Shown piece by piece: positions 43,356 to 51,914 of a stretch of DNA of 64,000 nucleotides. The stretch's first letter is position 1; the number at the start of each line of letters is the position of its first letter. The translations under genes and the position numbers were made by a program. Location of the stretch: NCBI GenBank assembly GCA_964512105.1, contig CAZEGI010000002.1, positions 62,001 to 126,000 of the forward strand. Direction: 5' to 3'. The notes beneath the pieces were generated by a model. That model saw nothing but the letters and a program-made list of their open reading frames with translations. It did not search any database and was not told where the DNA came from. Source of the DNA: CAZEGI01 sp964512105 (lineage in GTDB: Archaea > Altiarchaeota > Altiarchaeia > IMC4 > CAZEGI01).

Positions 43356-43823
43356 ATGGATTCTGACGAAAAGTTGTTTTTACCTCTGCTCTTTGGTTTG
43401 CAACCCGTCAGTGAGTTGCCATCCTTATCGCGTTTTTGTTGGAGAACGCAGAGATACCAAAAGCTCGAGTCTTACTCCGAAGACCATCTGGAGGATGCGT
43501 TTAAACTGGAAGGCGACGTTAGGGCTCTGGAGCGAGCTGTCACAACTTCGGAGCGTTTACGTCGTTCTGCAAGAAAACACTCGCGTCCGAGTTTTACGGA
43601 CAGGGTACGAAGGTTCTTTGGTTTCAGAACAGGGCAACCTCAAGATACTCAACATGCAATCGGACATGACCCTGAAAGAATCGCTGAGACAGATGCTAAA
43701 ATAGCCACTTTGGTCCAGGATATACACGAATTAATTCCGAGTTTCGATGCTCCTCTCCAGGAGTACATACAAACAACCATCGAAAAAACCCCATGGCTTA
43801 GAAAAGCTTTAGAGATGTCATAA
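43356..43823 (+). CDS. Hypothetical protein (155 aa)
   Basis: No family recognised. Start ATG 43356 is preferred; a TTG at 43338 is possible. The product has a basic central segment (RLRRSARKHSRPSFTDRVRRFFGFR) and a C-terminal helical part (KIATLVQDIHELIPSF). It follows the 135-residue orphan by 65 nt and precedes the VapBC pair; together these four genes may be a small acquired island between the repair genes and suf. Confidence 0.45.
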   Translation: MDSDEKLFLPLLFGLQPVSELPSLSRFCWRTQRYQKLESYSEDHLEDAFKLEGDVRALERAVTTSERLRRSARKHSRPSFTDRVRRFFGFRTGQPQDTQHAIGHDPERIAETDAKIATLVQDIHELIPSFDAPLQEYIQTTIEKTPWLRKALEMS

Positions 43824-43860
43824 AATTCGTGAAAATGGAAATCGGAGAGGTTTCAAGTAA

Positions 43861-44250
43861 TTAATCTCCGACGTACACAACATTTCTCAAACCCCTGAAA
43901 TGTTTATCGCCGCTTATAACTTCACATTTGTACTTTTCCTGTTTTGTCAGAATTAACGAATCGATAAACCCAAAATCCTCAATATTGGCTCTTTTTTCGT
44001 GCCGTATTTCTGCGGCTCGGACCCAGTCATTTGTATGAATTTCTTCTATGCCAGAATTGCTTCTTACCACATAATAAACCTTGTTGAAATCGTTTTTTTC
44101 CTTGAGGCACCAACCTCGCAGTTCTCCAAGGCAGCAGCTCAGGGTTATAAACTGATTTTTTCTGTCGTTGAGCACCTTTTTGACGTTCCCCCCTTTTTTG
44201 CTACCAATGAGGTATTCAACCCACGCGTAAGTGTCTATAATGTACAACAT
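43861..44250 (-). CDS. vapC: PIN-domain toxin (VapC-like)
   Basis: A 129-residue ribonuclease toxin from the ATG at 44250. PIN acidic residues are visible: MLYIIDTYAWVEYL (Asp), LSCCLGELRGW (Glu), EDFGFIDSLIL (Asp) and VISGDKHF (Asp). An in-frame extension upstream into the antitoxin gene is not family-like. The antitoxin stop lies four bases upstream, forming a classic vapBC pair. Confidence 0.88.
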   Translation of the reverse strand: MLYIIDTYAWVEYLIGSKKGGNVKKVLNDRKNQFITLSCCLGELRGWCLKEKNDFNKVYYVVRSNSGIEEIHTNDWVRAAEIRHEKRANIEDFGFIDSLILTKQEKYKCEVISGDKHFRGLRNVVYVGD

Positions 44251-44254
44251 TCTA

Positions 44255-44458
44255 TTAGAATTTTTTGTGGGTTTCTTTTTCCTCACTGAAAGATTTAGAA
44301 CCCTTTAACAAACCAAAACCATCGACAAAGTGTCTCTTTCCTATATCCAATTCAACTTTTTCCCCAACTTTAAGTTCTATTTTTTTGGATACTTGGGCAG
44401 GCAGTATTATCCCTAATGAGTTCCCCCATCTCTTTACTTCTGCTGTTATGTGAACCAT
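44255..44458 (-). CDS. vapB: AbrB-type antitoxin (VapB-like)
   Basis: A 67-residue swapped-hairpin DNA-binding protein: AEVKRWGNSLGIILPAQVSKKIELKVGEKVELDI is the SpoVT-AbrB fold. The C-terminal SFSEEKETHKKF would contact the PIN toxin encoded next. TATA-like TTATATATTAG-type sequence lies at about 44487-44498 upstream on the minus strand. Confidence 0.87.
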   Translation of the reverse strand: MVHITAEVKRWGNSLGIILPAQVSKKIELKVGEKVELDIGKRHFVDGFGLLKGSKSFSEEKETHKKF

Positions 44459-44561
44459 GATATCACCATATAACTATTTTGTATAACTAATATATAAACA
44501 TAACTTGCAGGTCAATTGCCGATTAAAGACGAAATAGAAAAAAAATTCAAAGCATGAGTGA

Positions 44562-44948
44562 TCAATCCAGCAGCCTCTTTTCGCCCTCAAGTTTCTGAAT
44601 GTCCGTGATGTCCTGCGAAACCTCAAGACAGCCAAGGTATTCGCCCTTTTCGTTCCTTACTGCGAAGTACCTTATGTAAATTTTTCTTCTGCGCAGGTCA
44701 ATCCAGAATTCCGCATTGTCCCTTTTTCCGGCTTTGAAATCGTTTATGATCCGCATAACCTTATCGAGGCTTTTCGGCGGGTGGCAGTTCTGGACTTTTT
44801 TGCCCATTACTGATGACGGTCTTGGGAAAATCCTCTTCATACCCTTGTTGAAGTATCTCACCTCGTCTTTTTTGTTGACGAATGACACCTCTACGGGCAA
44901 TGTTTCAAGAATCGCTTCAAGCTCCTCTTCGGATACGTTTTCTATCAT
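44562..44948 (-). CDS. Stand-alone PAS domain protein (DUF438-like C-terminal type)
   Basis: This 128-residue product is a single PAS domain: LPVEVSFVNKKDEVRYFNKG, KVQNCHPPKS, FWIDLRRRKIYIRYFAVRNEKGEYLGCLEVSQDIT, IQKLEGEKRLLD. These motifs match the PAS module usually found at the C-terminus of DUF438 proteins, which may bind heme or another small sensor ligand; the His of NCHPPKS is conserved there. No output domain is attached. Divergent from sufCB, so it may sense redox or iron for the adjacent Fe-S assembly genes, an inference from position. Confidence 0.8.
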   Translation of the reverse strand: MIENVSEEELEAILETLPVEVSFVNKKDEVRYFNKGMKRIFPRPSSVMGKKVQNCHPPKSLDKVMRIINDFKAGKRDNAEFWIDLRRRKIYIRYFAVRNEKGEYLGCLEVSQDITDIQKLEGEKRLLD

Positions 44949-44985
44949 TGTATTCAATAATACTTAATCATACTAAAACATAAAC

Positions 44986-44999
44986 TTTCCACATGGAAA
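44986..44999. promoter_or_regulatory. Inverted repeat upstream of sufCB
   Basis: TTTCCACATGGAAA is a 6-bp perfect inverted repeat around CA, located just upstream of a TATA-like AATTTAAATATA (45007-45018) of sufC and in the divergent promoter shared with the PAS gene. Possible operator. Confidence 0.4.
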
Positions 45000-45041
45000 C
45001 TAACTAATTTAAATATAGCTGCAACCATTTCTTCTACTAAA

Positions 45042-45779
45042 ATGCTTGAGGTTAAGGATTTGCACGTCAGGGTCGAAGGAAAGGAAATTCTGAAGGGGGT
45101 GAGCCTGAAAATTCCGAAGGGCGAAACCCACGTGATGTTCGGCCCGAACGGCAGCGGAAAAACAACGCTGATGCTTGCGATTGCGGGGTTTCCGGGTTAT
45201 GATGTAACATCCGGAAGAATTCTGCTTGACAAGAAAGACATAACGAATCTTGAAATAAACGAGCGTGCAAAGCTTGGGCTTGGCATCGCGTTCCAGAACC
45301 CGCCGGAAATCCGGGGCATAAAACTTGGGGGCATGCTGAAGATTTGCTCGGGCAAGAATCCAAAAGACGGGTTTAACGAGAGCGAGATGAATCTCATCCG
45401 GCGGTTCAACCTTGCTGATTTTCTGGACAGGGACGTGAACCTCGGGTTTTCGGGTGGTGAGCGCAAGAGAGCGGAACTCTTACAGCTTATGTTCCAGAAA
45501 CCAAAACTGTTGCTCCTGGACGAGCCGGATTCCGGAGTGGACATAGAGAGTTTAAAACGCATAGGTAAGGAAATCCAGAGTTATGTTGCAAAAACAAGAA
45601 ACTCAGCATTCGTGATAACGCACCAGGGTTACATTCTTGATTACCTGAATGCAAAGCGTGCGTGCGTCATGGTTGACGGGCAGATACACTGCTCCGGCAG
45701 GCCGAAATCCATACTTGAAAAAATCGTAAAAAGCGGTTACAGGAAGTGTGTAAAATGCAGGAAATTCGAGAAGCCTTGA
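45042..45779 (+). CDS. sufC: Fe-S cluster assembly ATPase SufC
   Basis: An ABC ATPase energising the SufBC scaffold. The 245-residue product has Walker A GPNGSGKTT, signature LGFSGGERKRAELLQ, Walker B LLLLDEPDSGVD and the H-loop VITHQGYIL. The D-SGVD variation is typical of SufC rather than transport ATPases. No SufS, SufE or IscU is encoded nearby, as in many anaerobic archaea that carry only SufBC. It overlaps sufB by 25 nt. Confidence 0.95.
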   Translation: MLEVKDLHVRVEGKEILKGVSLKIPKGETHVMFGPNGSGKTTLMLAIAGFPGYDVTSGRILLDKKDITNLEINERAKLGLGIAFQNPPEIRGIKLGGMLKICSGKNPKDGFNESEMNLIRRFNLADFLDRDVNLGFSGGERKRAELLQLMFQKPKLLLLDEPDSGVDIESLKRIGKEIQSYVAKTRNSAFVITHQGYILDYLNAKRACVMVDGQIHCSGRPKSILEKIVKSGYRKCVKCRKFEKP

Positions 45780-46963
45780 ACAAGAAGGCGAAATTTGGGG
45801 AGGACCTTGACCTAAGGGTTTACGGGAGGAAGGCAAAGAAAAGAAGCAGGGTATCGGAACTTTCTAGAATTCCCCACGATATTTTAAAATCGGCTTACGA
45901 GACAGGAATAAGGGAAAAGGAGCGTGCAGGTTCGTTTTTCCAGATTGACCATTCCGCCATGCTCAGTAAGGTAAACGAAAAGTTTGAGGGGCAGGTGGAG
46001 GTGATGACAGTAAAAGACGCTCTCAAAAAATACCCTTGGCTTAGAGATTATTACTGGAAGGCGGTTGATGTCACGGCCGACAAATACACCGCAAGGGCAG
46101 AACTTGAATTTGACGACGGGTATTTCTTCAGGATTCTCAAGGGTGCGAAGGTCACCTTTCCCCTGCAGTCCTGCCTGTTCATCGCGCAGCGTAACTTCAA
46201 CCAGAACGTACACAACATCATAATCGCGGAAGAGAATTCCAAAGCGCAGATAATAACCGGCTGCACTTTGCACCAGGGCGTTGAGCGCGCACTGCATATC
46301 GGGATTTCGGAGTTCTTCATCAGGAAAAACGCAAAGCTCACGTTCACGATGATACACCGGTGGAACGACAATGCGGACGTGCGCCCGAGGACCGTAGCGC
46401 TAGTTGACGATAACGCAACCTTCGCATCCAATTACATACTGCTGAATCCTGTGAGGAGCCTTCAGATGTATCCTGCGGTTTTTTGTAATGGTAAGAACTC
46501 GGTAGCGAGGTTGAACTCGATAATACACGCAACCAGAAACACGAACGTTGACATCGGCTCCAAGATTGTGCTGAACGGCGAAAACAGCAGGGGCGAGGTC
46601 GTTTCAAGGGTCATAGGAAGGGATTCTTCGGGTGTCATAGCGCGCGGAATGCTCGAAGGAAACGTAAAGACCGGAAAGGCGCATCTCGAATGCCGCGGTT
46701 TGTTGTTGAGCGATAACGCTTACATACATTCAATACCCGAACTTATAGGTCGAAAAGAGGGCGTGGATTTATCACACGAGGCGGCTGTCGGAAAAATCGC
46801 AGACAAGGAAATAAATTATCTCAGAGCGCGTGGCTTGAATGAAGAGGAAGCAACCGCACTGATTGTTCGGGGTTTCCTTGATGTCAGAATAATGGGCCTG
46901 CCTGAAAAAATCGAGGACGAAATCAGGAAACTGGTGGATGCAACGACAAAAGAGGCCATGTAG
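45755..46963 (+). CDS. sufB: Fe-S cluster assembly scaffold SufB/SufD
   Basis: A 402-residue beta-helix scaffold. Characteristic segments: FPLQSCLFIAQRNFNQNVHNIIIAE, NSKAQIITGCTLHQG, RGMLEGNVKTGKAHLECRGLLLSDNA and SHEAAVGKIADKEINYLRARGL(N)EEEA with IVRGFL. In the SufB/SufD family the last region carries catalytic His/Glu residues; here SHEAAVGKI is intact. A single SufB-type subunit probably forms a homodimer with SufC. Confidence 0.94.
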   Translation: MQEIREALNKKAKFGEDLDLRVYGRKAKKRSRVSELSRIPHDILKSAYETGIREKERAGSFFQIDHSAMLSKVNEKFEGQVEVMTVKDALKKYPWLRDYYWKAVDVTADKYTARAELEFDDGYFFRILKGAKVTFPLQSCLFIAQRNFNQNVHNIIIAEENSKAQIITGCTLHQGVERALHIGISEFFIRKNAKLTFTMIHRWNDNADVRPRTVALVDDNATFASNYILLNPVRSLQMYPAVFCNGKNSVARLNSIIHATRNTNVDIGSKIVLNGENSRGEVVSRVIGRDSSGVIARGMLEGNVKTGKAHLECRGLLLSDNAYIHSIPELIGRKEGVDLSHEAAVGKIADKEINYLRARGLNEEEATALIVRGFLDVRIMGLPEKIEDEIRKLVDATTKEAM

Positions 46964-46964
46964 T

Positions 46965-48470
46965 TTAATCTTCAATTTCCTGCAGTATGACTCCGCCTAT
47001 GTTTACTGGGGTTAACTGCTCGTTCAGTTTGATTGCATCTTCCAGTTTGCCTTCATTTTTGGAATATATCGTGAACAGCTTGTCATCTTTTTTCACGGAG
47101 TCACCTATCCCAACATTCAGGTAAATGCCGGCACATGTATCCTTTGGTGCGCCCGCAGCCCTCGCTACCTTGGATATGAATTTATTGTGTATGTGTTTTA
47201 CTGTGCCCTCTTTGTAAGCCAGAACATCGTACGTTTTGTCACCGATCTCAATGTCATTTACTCTCACTTTCGGATTACCGCCCTGTGCCTCAATTATCTC
47301 GCGCATTTTTTTCATAGCCTTTCCCGACTGCAGTATATCTTCTGCGATTGTCCTTCCCTTGCCCTTCGGCGCCTTTCCTGAAAGTTCCATGAGCATACCT
47401 GCAATGTCCAGCGATTTGTTGACTAAATCCGATGGACCTTTACCCTCCAAGGACCAGAGAACATCCCGGGCTTCAAGGGCAGGACCTATACCATCACCGA
47501 TCGGTTCGTTTCCGTCCGTTACAAGGCATTTCACCGCGATATCCAGTCGCTGCCCAAGTTCTATGAACTTGTGCGCCAGCCTGTTGGCCATCTCCATATC
47601 CGTAAACTTCGCACCCCTACCAACAGGGATATCCACGACCACGTAGTCGGAACCGACGGACTTCTTCTTTGCCATGACCGATGCCAAAACCTGTCCTTCG
47701 GGGTCCATCGATAGTGGATATTCCACTTTTATTATCTTGTCGTCTGCCGGAGCAAGATTGACTGCACCGCCCCAGATTACACACCCCTTTGTCTTTGCAA
47801 CGATTTCCTTCAGTTCCTCTATACCAAACTCGACCTTTGCCAGAACCTCCATCGTGTCTGCAGTTCCCGCAGGTGATGTTATAGCTCTTGATGAGGTTTT
47901 CGGCATTGTAAGCCCGGCGGCAGTGAGTATCGGCACCACAATCATCGTTGTGCGGTTGCCCGCGACGCCACCGACACAGTGCTTGTCAACGATGTCGTCA
48001 CCGAAGTCTATCTGCTCTCCGGTTTCGACCATCGCGTTGGTTATCGCTACAACCTCGTCCATCGTGTACGGATTCATGTAGGCGCTTGTTATGAACGAAC
48101 TCAGCTCGATGTCCGTGAGATTGTTGTCCACGACATCCTGGATTATCGCCCTTATCTCATGACCATGCAGTGGTTTTCCGTCAAGGCGTTTCTTTATGAA
48201 TTCCACAGTTTTTGGTCTGCTAGCCGCCTTTACCTCAACCACATCGCCATCGTTCACATCCAGCGTTTTTTTAACATCCTCGAAAATCGCAATCTCTCCC
48301 TGCTTCACAAAAGTAGTAGTGGCATCGACGATTGCTGTTGCGTTTTTACCATTGCTGGACAACCGCACACGGTCGGACAAATGAATGCCAAGTTCTTCCA
48401 TGTCCTCCTCATTCAAAACAATGATAGGTTTTCCGGTTTCGATTTCGTGTAATCTTACCTTCGCCTTCAT
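46965..48470 (-). CDS. deoA: AMP phosphorylase
   Basis: A 501-residue archaeal phosphorylase converting NMPs to ribose-1,5-bisphosphate. An N-terminal domain of about 85 residues, absent from bacterial thymidine phosphorylases, precedes the shared core: GHEIRAIIQDVVDNNLTDIE, DKHCVGGVAGNRTT, SSRAITSPAGTADTMEVL and KGCVIWGGAVNLAPADD. In archaea its product feeds ribose-1,5-bisphosphate isomerase and type III RuBisCO, neither of which is in the window. The usual DKHSIGGVPGN reads DKHCVGGVAGN here. Confidence 0.93.
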   Translation of the reverse strand: MKAKVRLHEIETGKPIIVLNEEDMEELGIHLSDRVRLSSNGKNATAIVDATTTFVKQGEIAIFEDVKKTLDVNDGDVVEVKAASRPKTVEFIKKRLDGKPLHGHEIRAIIQDVVDNNLTDIELSSFITSAYMNPYTMDEVVAITNAMVETGEQIDFGDDIVDKHCVGGVAGNRTTMIVVPILTAAGLTMPKTSSRAITSPAGTADTMEVLAKVEFGIEELKEIVAKTKGCVIWGGAVNLAPADDKIIKVEYPLSMDPEGQVLASVMAKKKSVGSDYVVVDIPVGRGAKFTDMEMANRLAHKFIELGQRLDIAVKCLVTDGNEPIGDGIGPALEARDVLWSLEGKGPSDLVNKSLDIAGMLMELSGKAPKGKGRTIAEDILQSGKAMKKMREIIEAQGGNPKVRVNDIEIGDKTYDVLAYKEGTVKHIHNKFISKVARAAGAPKDTCAGIYLNVGIGDSVKKDDKLFTIYSKNEGKLEDAIKLNEQLTPVNIGGVILQEIED

Positions 48471-48499
48471 CTTTAGAAATTTGGTATTATACTATTAAT

Positions 48500-48877
48500 T
48501 CACATCTTGAAAAACAACCAGTCCTTATCGCCTGCTTTTTTGAACCTTATCAGCACATACTCGCCCTTAAGTCTCTTTCCATTCAAAATAAATTTTATCA
48601 GGTCTTTTTCGCGTTTTACCAACTCATAGGTTCCTTTATCCCAAATCTCAACAGTTCCTGCCCCATACTCACCTTCGGGAATTTCGCCCTCGAAATTTTC
48701 GTATCCAATCTCATGGTCCTCGACCTGAACCGCCAATCTTTTTATTCCCTCCTCTGTCGGCGGTTCCTTTGGCACGGCCCAGCTTTTCAGGATGTTGTCC
48801 ATCTCTAGCCTGAAATCGTAGTGCAGTTTTCGTGCGTTGTGTTTCTGGATAACGAAGATGGGTTTTTTATCTGCCAT
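48500..48877 (-). CDS. Stand-alone LigD-type 3'-phosphoesterase
   Basis: A 125-residue domain that in bacteria forms part of DNA ligase D; archaeal stand-alone versions trim 3' phosphates or ribonucleotides at breaks. Signature motifs are FVIQKHNARKLHYDFRLE, LKSWAVPKEP, VEDHEIGYENFEGEIPEG and GAGTVEIWD. It is in a repair-rich stretch, 31 nt from the divergent MGMT-EndoV gene. Confidence 0.93.
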   Translation of the reverse strand: MADKKPIFVIQKHNARKLHYDFRLEMDNILKSWAVPKEPPTEEGIKRLAVQVEDHEIGYENFEGEIPEGEYGAGTVEIWDKGTYELVKREKDLIKFILNGKRLKGEYVLIRFKKAGDKDWLFFKM

Positions 48878-48908
48878 ATTTTCTTATTCTTTTTATTGAT
48901 AATTAAAG

Positions 48909-49814
48909 ATGAACCTCAACAAAATCGTTTATGGAATCCTGCTCCAAGTTCCCAGAGGCAGGGTAACGACCTACGGTGCAATAGCGTCCGCTTTGGGTGA
49001 CATCCGAGCGTCACGCGCAATAGGCCAGATAATGAACCAAAATCCAAGGCCGGTGGTTGTACCCTGCCATCGTGTTGTGCATTCAAACGGAGAAATCGGT
49101 GGCTACAGCCGTGGCGTTGATGAGAAAATAAAACTCCTCGAGAGGGAAGGCATCGCGATAAAAAACAACAAAATTCAAAATTTTGAAAATGCGATATTCA
49201 AGAAATTCAAAACAAAACCAATTCTGAAGGAATTGCGGGAAGAGCAGAAAAAACTTGCTAGAAAGGTGAAGCTGAAAGATTCCTTTGAAAAAATCGAAAC
49301 CATTGCGGGAATTGATGTTTCGTATTCAAATTCCGAAGCCGTTGGTGCATGCGTGGTTTTTGATTATGGTAATAAAAAAATAATCGAAAAAATTAAAGTA
49401 AAAACAAAAGTAAATTTCCCATATATCCCGACATATCTTTCATATCGGGAGTTCCCTGTAATCCAGAAACTGATAAAAAAATTAAAAAATAGGCCAACGG
49501 TTTTAATGCTTGACGGGAATGGAATTCTGCATCCTCTCAGAATTGGTATAGCTTCGCATGCCGGCGTTCTTCTCGATTTGCCTACAATCGGCGTTGCAAA
49601 AAAACTGCTCCTCGGCGAAGTCAGGGATTCAAAAATTTTTTATAACAAAAAATTGGCCGGTTACGCATTGGGGTTGAATTCAAAACCAATCTACATCTCT
49701 CCGGGAAGCAACATATCATTTGAAACAACTCTAAAACTTGTGAAGGAATTCTGCAGATTCAGAATACCCGAACCGTTAAGGCAGGCGCACATCCTCTCGC
49801 AAATCAGCCATTAA
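48909..49814 (+). CDS. O6-alkylguanine alkyltransferase fused to endonuclease V
   Basis: Residues 1-85 are the alkyltransferase C-terminal domain with the active PCHR (Cys53), GRVTTYGAIA and RAIGQIMNQNP. From about residue 105 an endonuclease V domain follows: GIDVSY (Asp136), YREFP, MLDGNG (Asp202), HPLRIGIASHAGVLL and GVAKKLL. The 301-residue frame is continuous. A fusion of this kind, acting on both alkylated and deaminated bases, is known from Ferroplasma. Together with EndoQ this gives two deamination-repair nucleases in one window. Confidence 0.93.
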   Translation: MNLNKIVYGILLQVPRGRVTTYGAIASALGDIRASRAIGQIMNQNPRPVVVPCHRVVHSNGEIGGYSRGVDEKIKLLEREGIAIKNNKIQNFENAIFKKFKTKPILKELREEQKKLARKVKLKDSFEKIETIAGIDVSYSNSEAVGACVVFDYGNKKIIEKIKVKTKVNFPYIPTYLSYREFPVIQKLIKKLKNRPTVLMLDGNGILHPLRIGIASHAGVLLDLPTIGVAKKLLLGEVRDSKIFYNKKLAGYALGLNSKPIYISPGSNISFETTLKLVKEFCRFRIPEPLRQAHILSQISH

Positions 49815-50679
49815 ACTCGGTCATCTCCCGTTCGAGAAGGTGGAACTGCTTTTCGTCCATAGCCGACGGGTCGATAGGCATTATCAGCCGCGATTTGCTT
49901 TCAGAAATTGCATCGTCTAGGGATTGGACAAACTTTATTACATCATCGAACGTGTTTTGCGTTATTAGATATTCCAAACCGTCAAGCATCACAACACCAT
50001 TGTTCGTTTTCGAAATGAAGTCCTTTATGGTGTGGGCTAACTGGGTCAAATCGCGCGGTTCGATAATGTCCTTACCACTTCTTTCCGTGCTCAGCCATAT
50101 TATCGGCGTTTTCTGCAGACCGTATAATCCTCTTATCCTCTTCGGATGTGTCCTCGTAATGTACAATCCCTCAGCACCGTGCGTCACCATGTCGAGAAAC
50201 ACCTCATTGCTCTTAACCGGTTTTTCCTCGACCACAAGATAGCTCAAACTTTTCCTGAGTTTGTATATCTGCTCACCGTTACTCGGGCTCTCGGTTACCG
50301 GGACGATGGGCATTATCCTGTACTTGAAGCCCTTCTTCATCGGGGCGTAGAGGAGATATGCGCCTACCGTCAGTGCGATAGCGATTATGGTCCTGCTTAT
50401 CGTTTCTATCAATCCAAGAGTAGCAGCATTAATCTTTATGACCCTGTCGAGTCCGCCCATCTTTATTTCGGATGTGCTGAAAATTAGAACCATGCCCGCG
50501 AGGTTGAATAGCAGAACCGCAAGCGCTGCGATGAACAGCCAGTACCACCCACTGAATCTCCGTTGTTCGACATAAATCCGCCTGTAAATTTTGACCCAGT
50601 AGATGACTGCCAGTAATGAAACAAGTATGGCGAATAAACTTACTATGAGTTCCCATGTTATCGGAAGTGTTGGCATCAC
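49804..50679 (-). CDS. DUF835 membrane protein
   Basis: The 291-residue product has three membrane segments (about residues 10-30, 46-68, 87-112), followed by a cytosolic DUF835 domain: GAEGLYITRTHPKRIRGLYGL, IIWLSTERSGKDIIEPRDLTQL, GVVMLDGLEYLITQN and FVQSLDDAISESKSRLIMPIDPSAM. DUF835 is related to ATPase-like signalling domains in archaea and often sits on sensor proteins; the function is unknown. It lacks a visible Walker A. Confidence 0.88.
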   Translation of the reverse strand: MMPTLPITWELIVSLFAILVSLLAVIYWVKIYRRIYVEQRRFSGWYWLFIAALAVLLFNLAGMVLIFSTSEIKMGGLDRVIKINAATLGLIETISRTIIAIALTVGAYLLYAPMKKGFKYRIMPIVPVTESPSNGEQIYKLRKSLSYLVVEEKPVKSNEVFLDMVTHGAEGLYITRTHPKRIRGLYGLQKTPIIWLSTERSGKDIIEPRDLTQLAHTIKDFISKTNNGVVMLDGLEYLITQNTFDDVIKFVQSLDDAISESKSRLIMPIDPSAMDEKQFHLLEREMTEFNG

Positions 50680-50710
50680 TTAAGTATGCGAATCTAGGGT
50701 AATAAAAATG

Positions 50711-51886
50711 TTATTTCCAATACTCGTTCTTCATAAACTCCCTGAGAAAAACGGTTGCATACATCCCCCTTTCCAGTGAGAACTGCAAAACCACCTTATT
50801 CTTTTTGTCGTTCAACTCGTCTTTTTCGATTTTAAAAATTTTAAAATTTTCAGCAAACGAAAAGCAATTCCGGTATTCGCCTTTCGAACTAAGTTCCGGC
50901 AGCTCTTTAATTTCAAAATCTGTTTGTTTTATTTTTTCTTTTTCAAGGATTTTTGAACTTATCTCATCAATTTGAATTTCTGTCCCTACCAGCGGAAGTC
51001 TTTCGACATCAATTTCCCTATCAACATATTCGCTCAACGCCCTGTTGAAGACGTACGACTGATAAGCGTGAACGAACATCCTGCTCAGGTTTTTCGGCAG
51101 TTTTTTTAGAGCGCCTTTAAAGTCGTTCGGGTTTTTCAAAAGATGATTCAGCATGGCATTCTCATAGCCGAGGTGCTTCGGGAAAATCCGCACTGCTTCT
51201 TTGAAATCTTTTTTTTCGGCTAAAATCCTTCTTGCTCTTGTGGATTCTTCCCCTTCTTCGTCAAATTGCTCCGAAAGATAAATCATGACAGCGGATTCGA
51301 AATCGTTCTGCAATATCGCCTTGCCCACAAGATGCGTAATCGGCCGCGTTACCCCGAACCTCTGAATTCCGTAAAAATTCGGAAATCCGGATTTCAGCTC
51401 TTTTGATATTTTTTCTATGCGGGTTTCGATTTCTTTTTTTCCCAAATCAATGTTCCTTATAGTTATCGTGAATCTGTTGCCCTTAAGGTTGCCGAGATTT
51501 ATTCTTACATCAGAATAAGAAAAATCGCTAAGCTCAATATCCTTGATTCTTAGGCTCTGTAATTTTTCAATCGGAACCTTCCATGCGGAGACGCGCTGCG
51601 TTGTCACTGCTTTTTTGTCCTTGGTTCCTGCAAAGCCGAAGCGGTTTTGGCTCACGCCGAGAACGCTCGAAATCTGTTTTATCGCGCGGAGCGTGTCCCA
51701 GTTGGTTTTTTTGAGCGTGAAGTGCGTGTGTTCGCCATCTTCGCTGATTTGTGCTCCCAGGGGTATTTCATTCACAACAAAATCTTCGGGAATCCGCTTT
51801 ATGCGTCCGCCTATTCCCTCTTCCGTGGATTTGTAGGTTTCCACTCCGGTTTCGATTTCAAGTTTTGGAGGTTTTATTTTTGCCAT
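50711..51886 (-). CDS. truD: tRNA pseudouridine(13) synthase TruD
   Basis: A 391-residue enzyme isomerising U13 of tRNAs. Catalytic motif FAGTKDKKAVTTQR holds the essential Asp. The N-terminal RIKRIPEDFVVNEIP is the family signature, and NFYGIQRFGVTRPITH (with a diverged insertion domain after it) matches TruD. Start ATG 51886; the frame stays open into the divergent MazG gene but that extension is not family-like. Confidence 0.93.
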   Translation of the reverse strand: MAKIKPPKLEIETGVETYKSTEEGIGGRIKRIPEDFVVNEIPLGAQISEDGEHTHFTLKKTNWDTLRAIKQISSVLGVSQNRFGFAGTKDKKAVTTQRVSAWKVPIEKLQSLRIKDIELSDFSYSDVRINLGNLKGNRFTITIRNIDLGKKEIETRIEKISKELKSGFPNFYGIQRFGVTRPITHLVGKAILQNDFESAVMIYLSEQFDEEGEESTRARRILAEKKDFKEAVRIFPKHLGYENAMLNHLLKNPNDFKGALKKLPKNLSRMFVHAYQSYVFNRALSEYVDREIDVERLPLVGTEIQIDEISSKILEKEKIKQTDFEIKELPELSSKGEYRNCFSFAENFKIFKIEKDELNDKKNKVVLQFSLERGMYATVFLREFMKNEYWK

Positions 51887-51914
51887 CCTATATGTAATAG
51901 TGGATATAACAAAA

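Noticed and set aside
44501..44557. Short open frame ending in a charged peptide (KDEIEKKFKA)
   Set aside because: Only about 17 codons from the preceding stop, no start codon in context and no neighbour it could belong to; possibly a gene remnant but not supportable.
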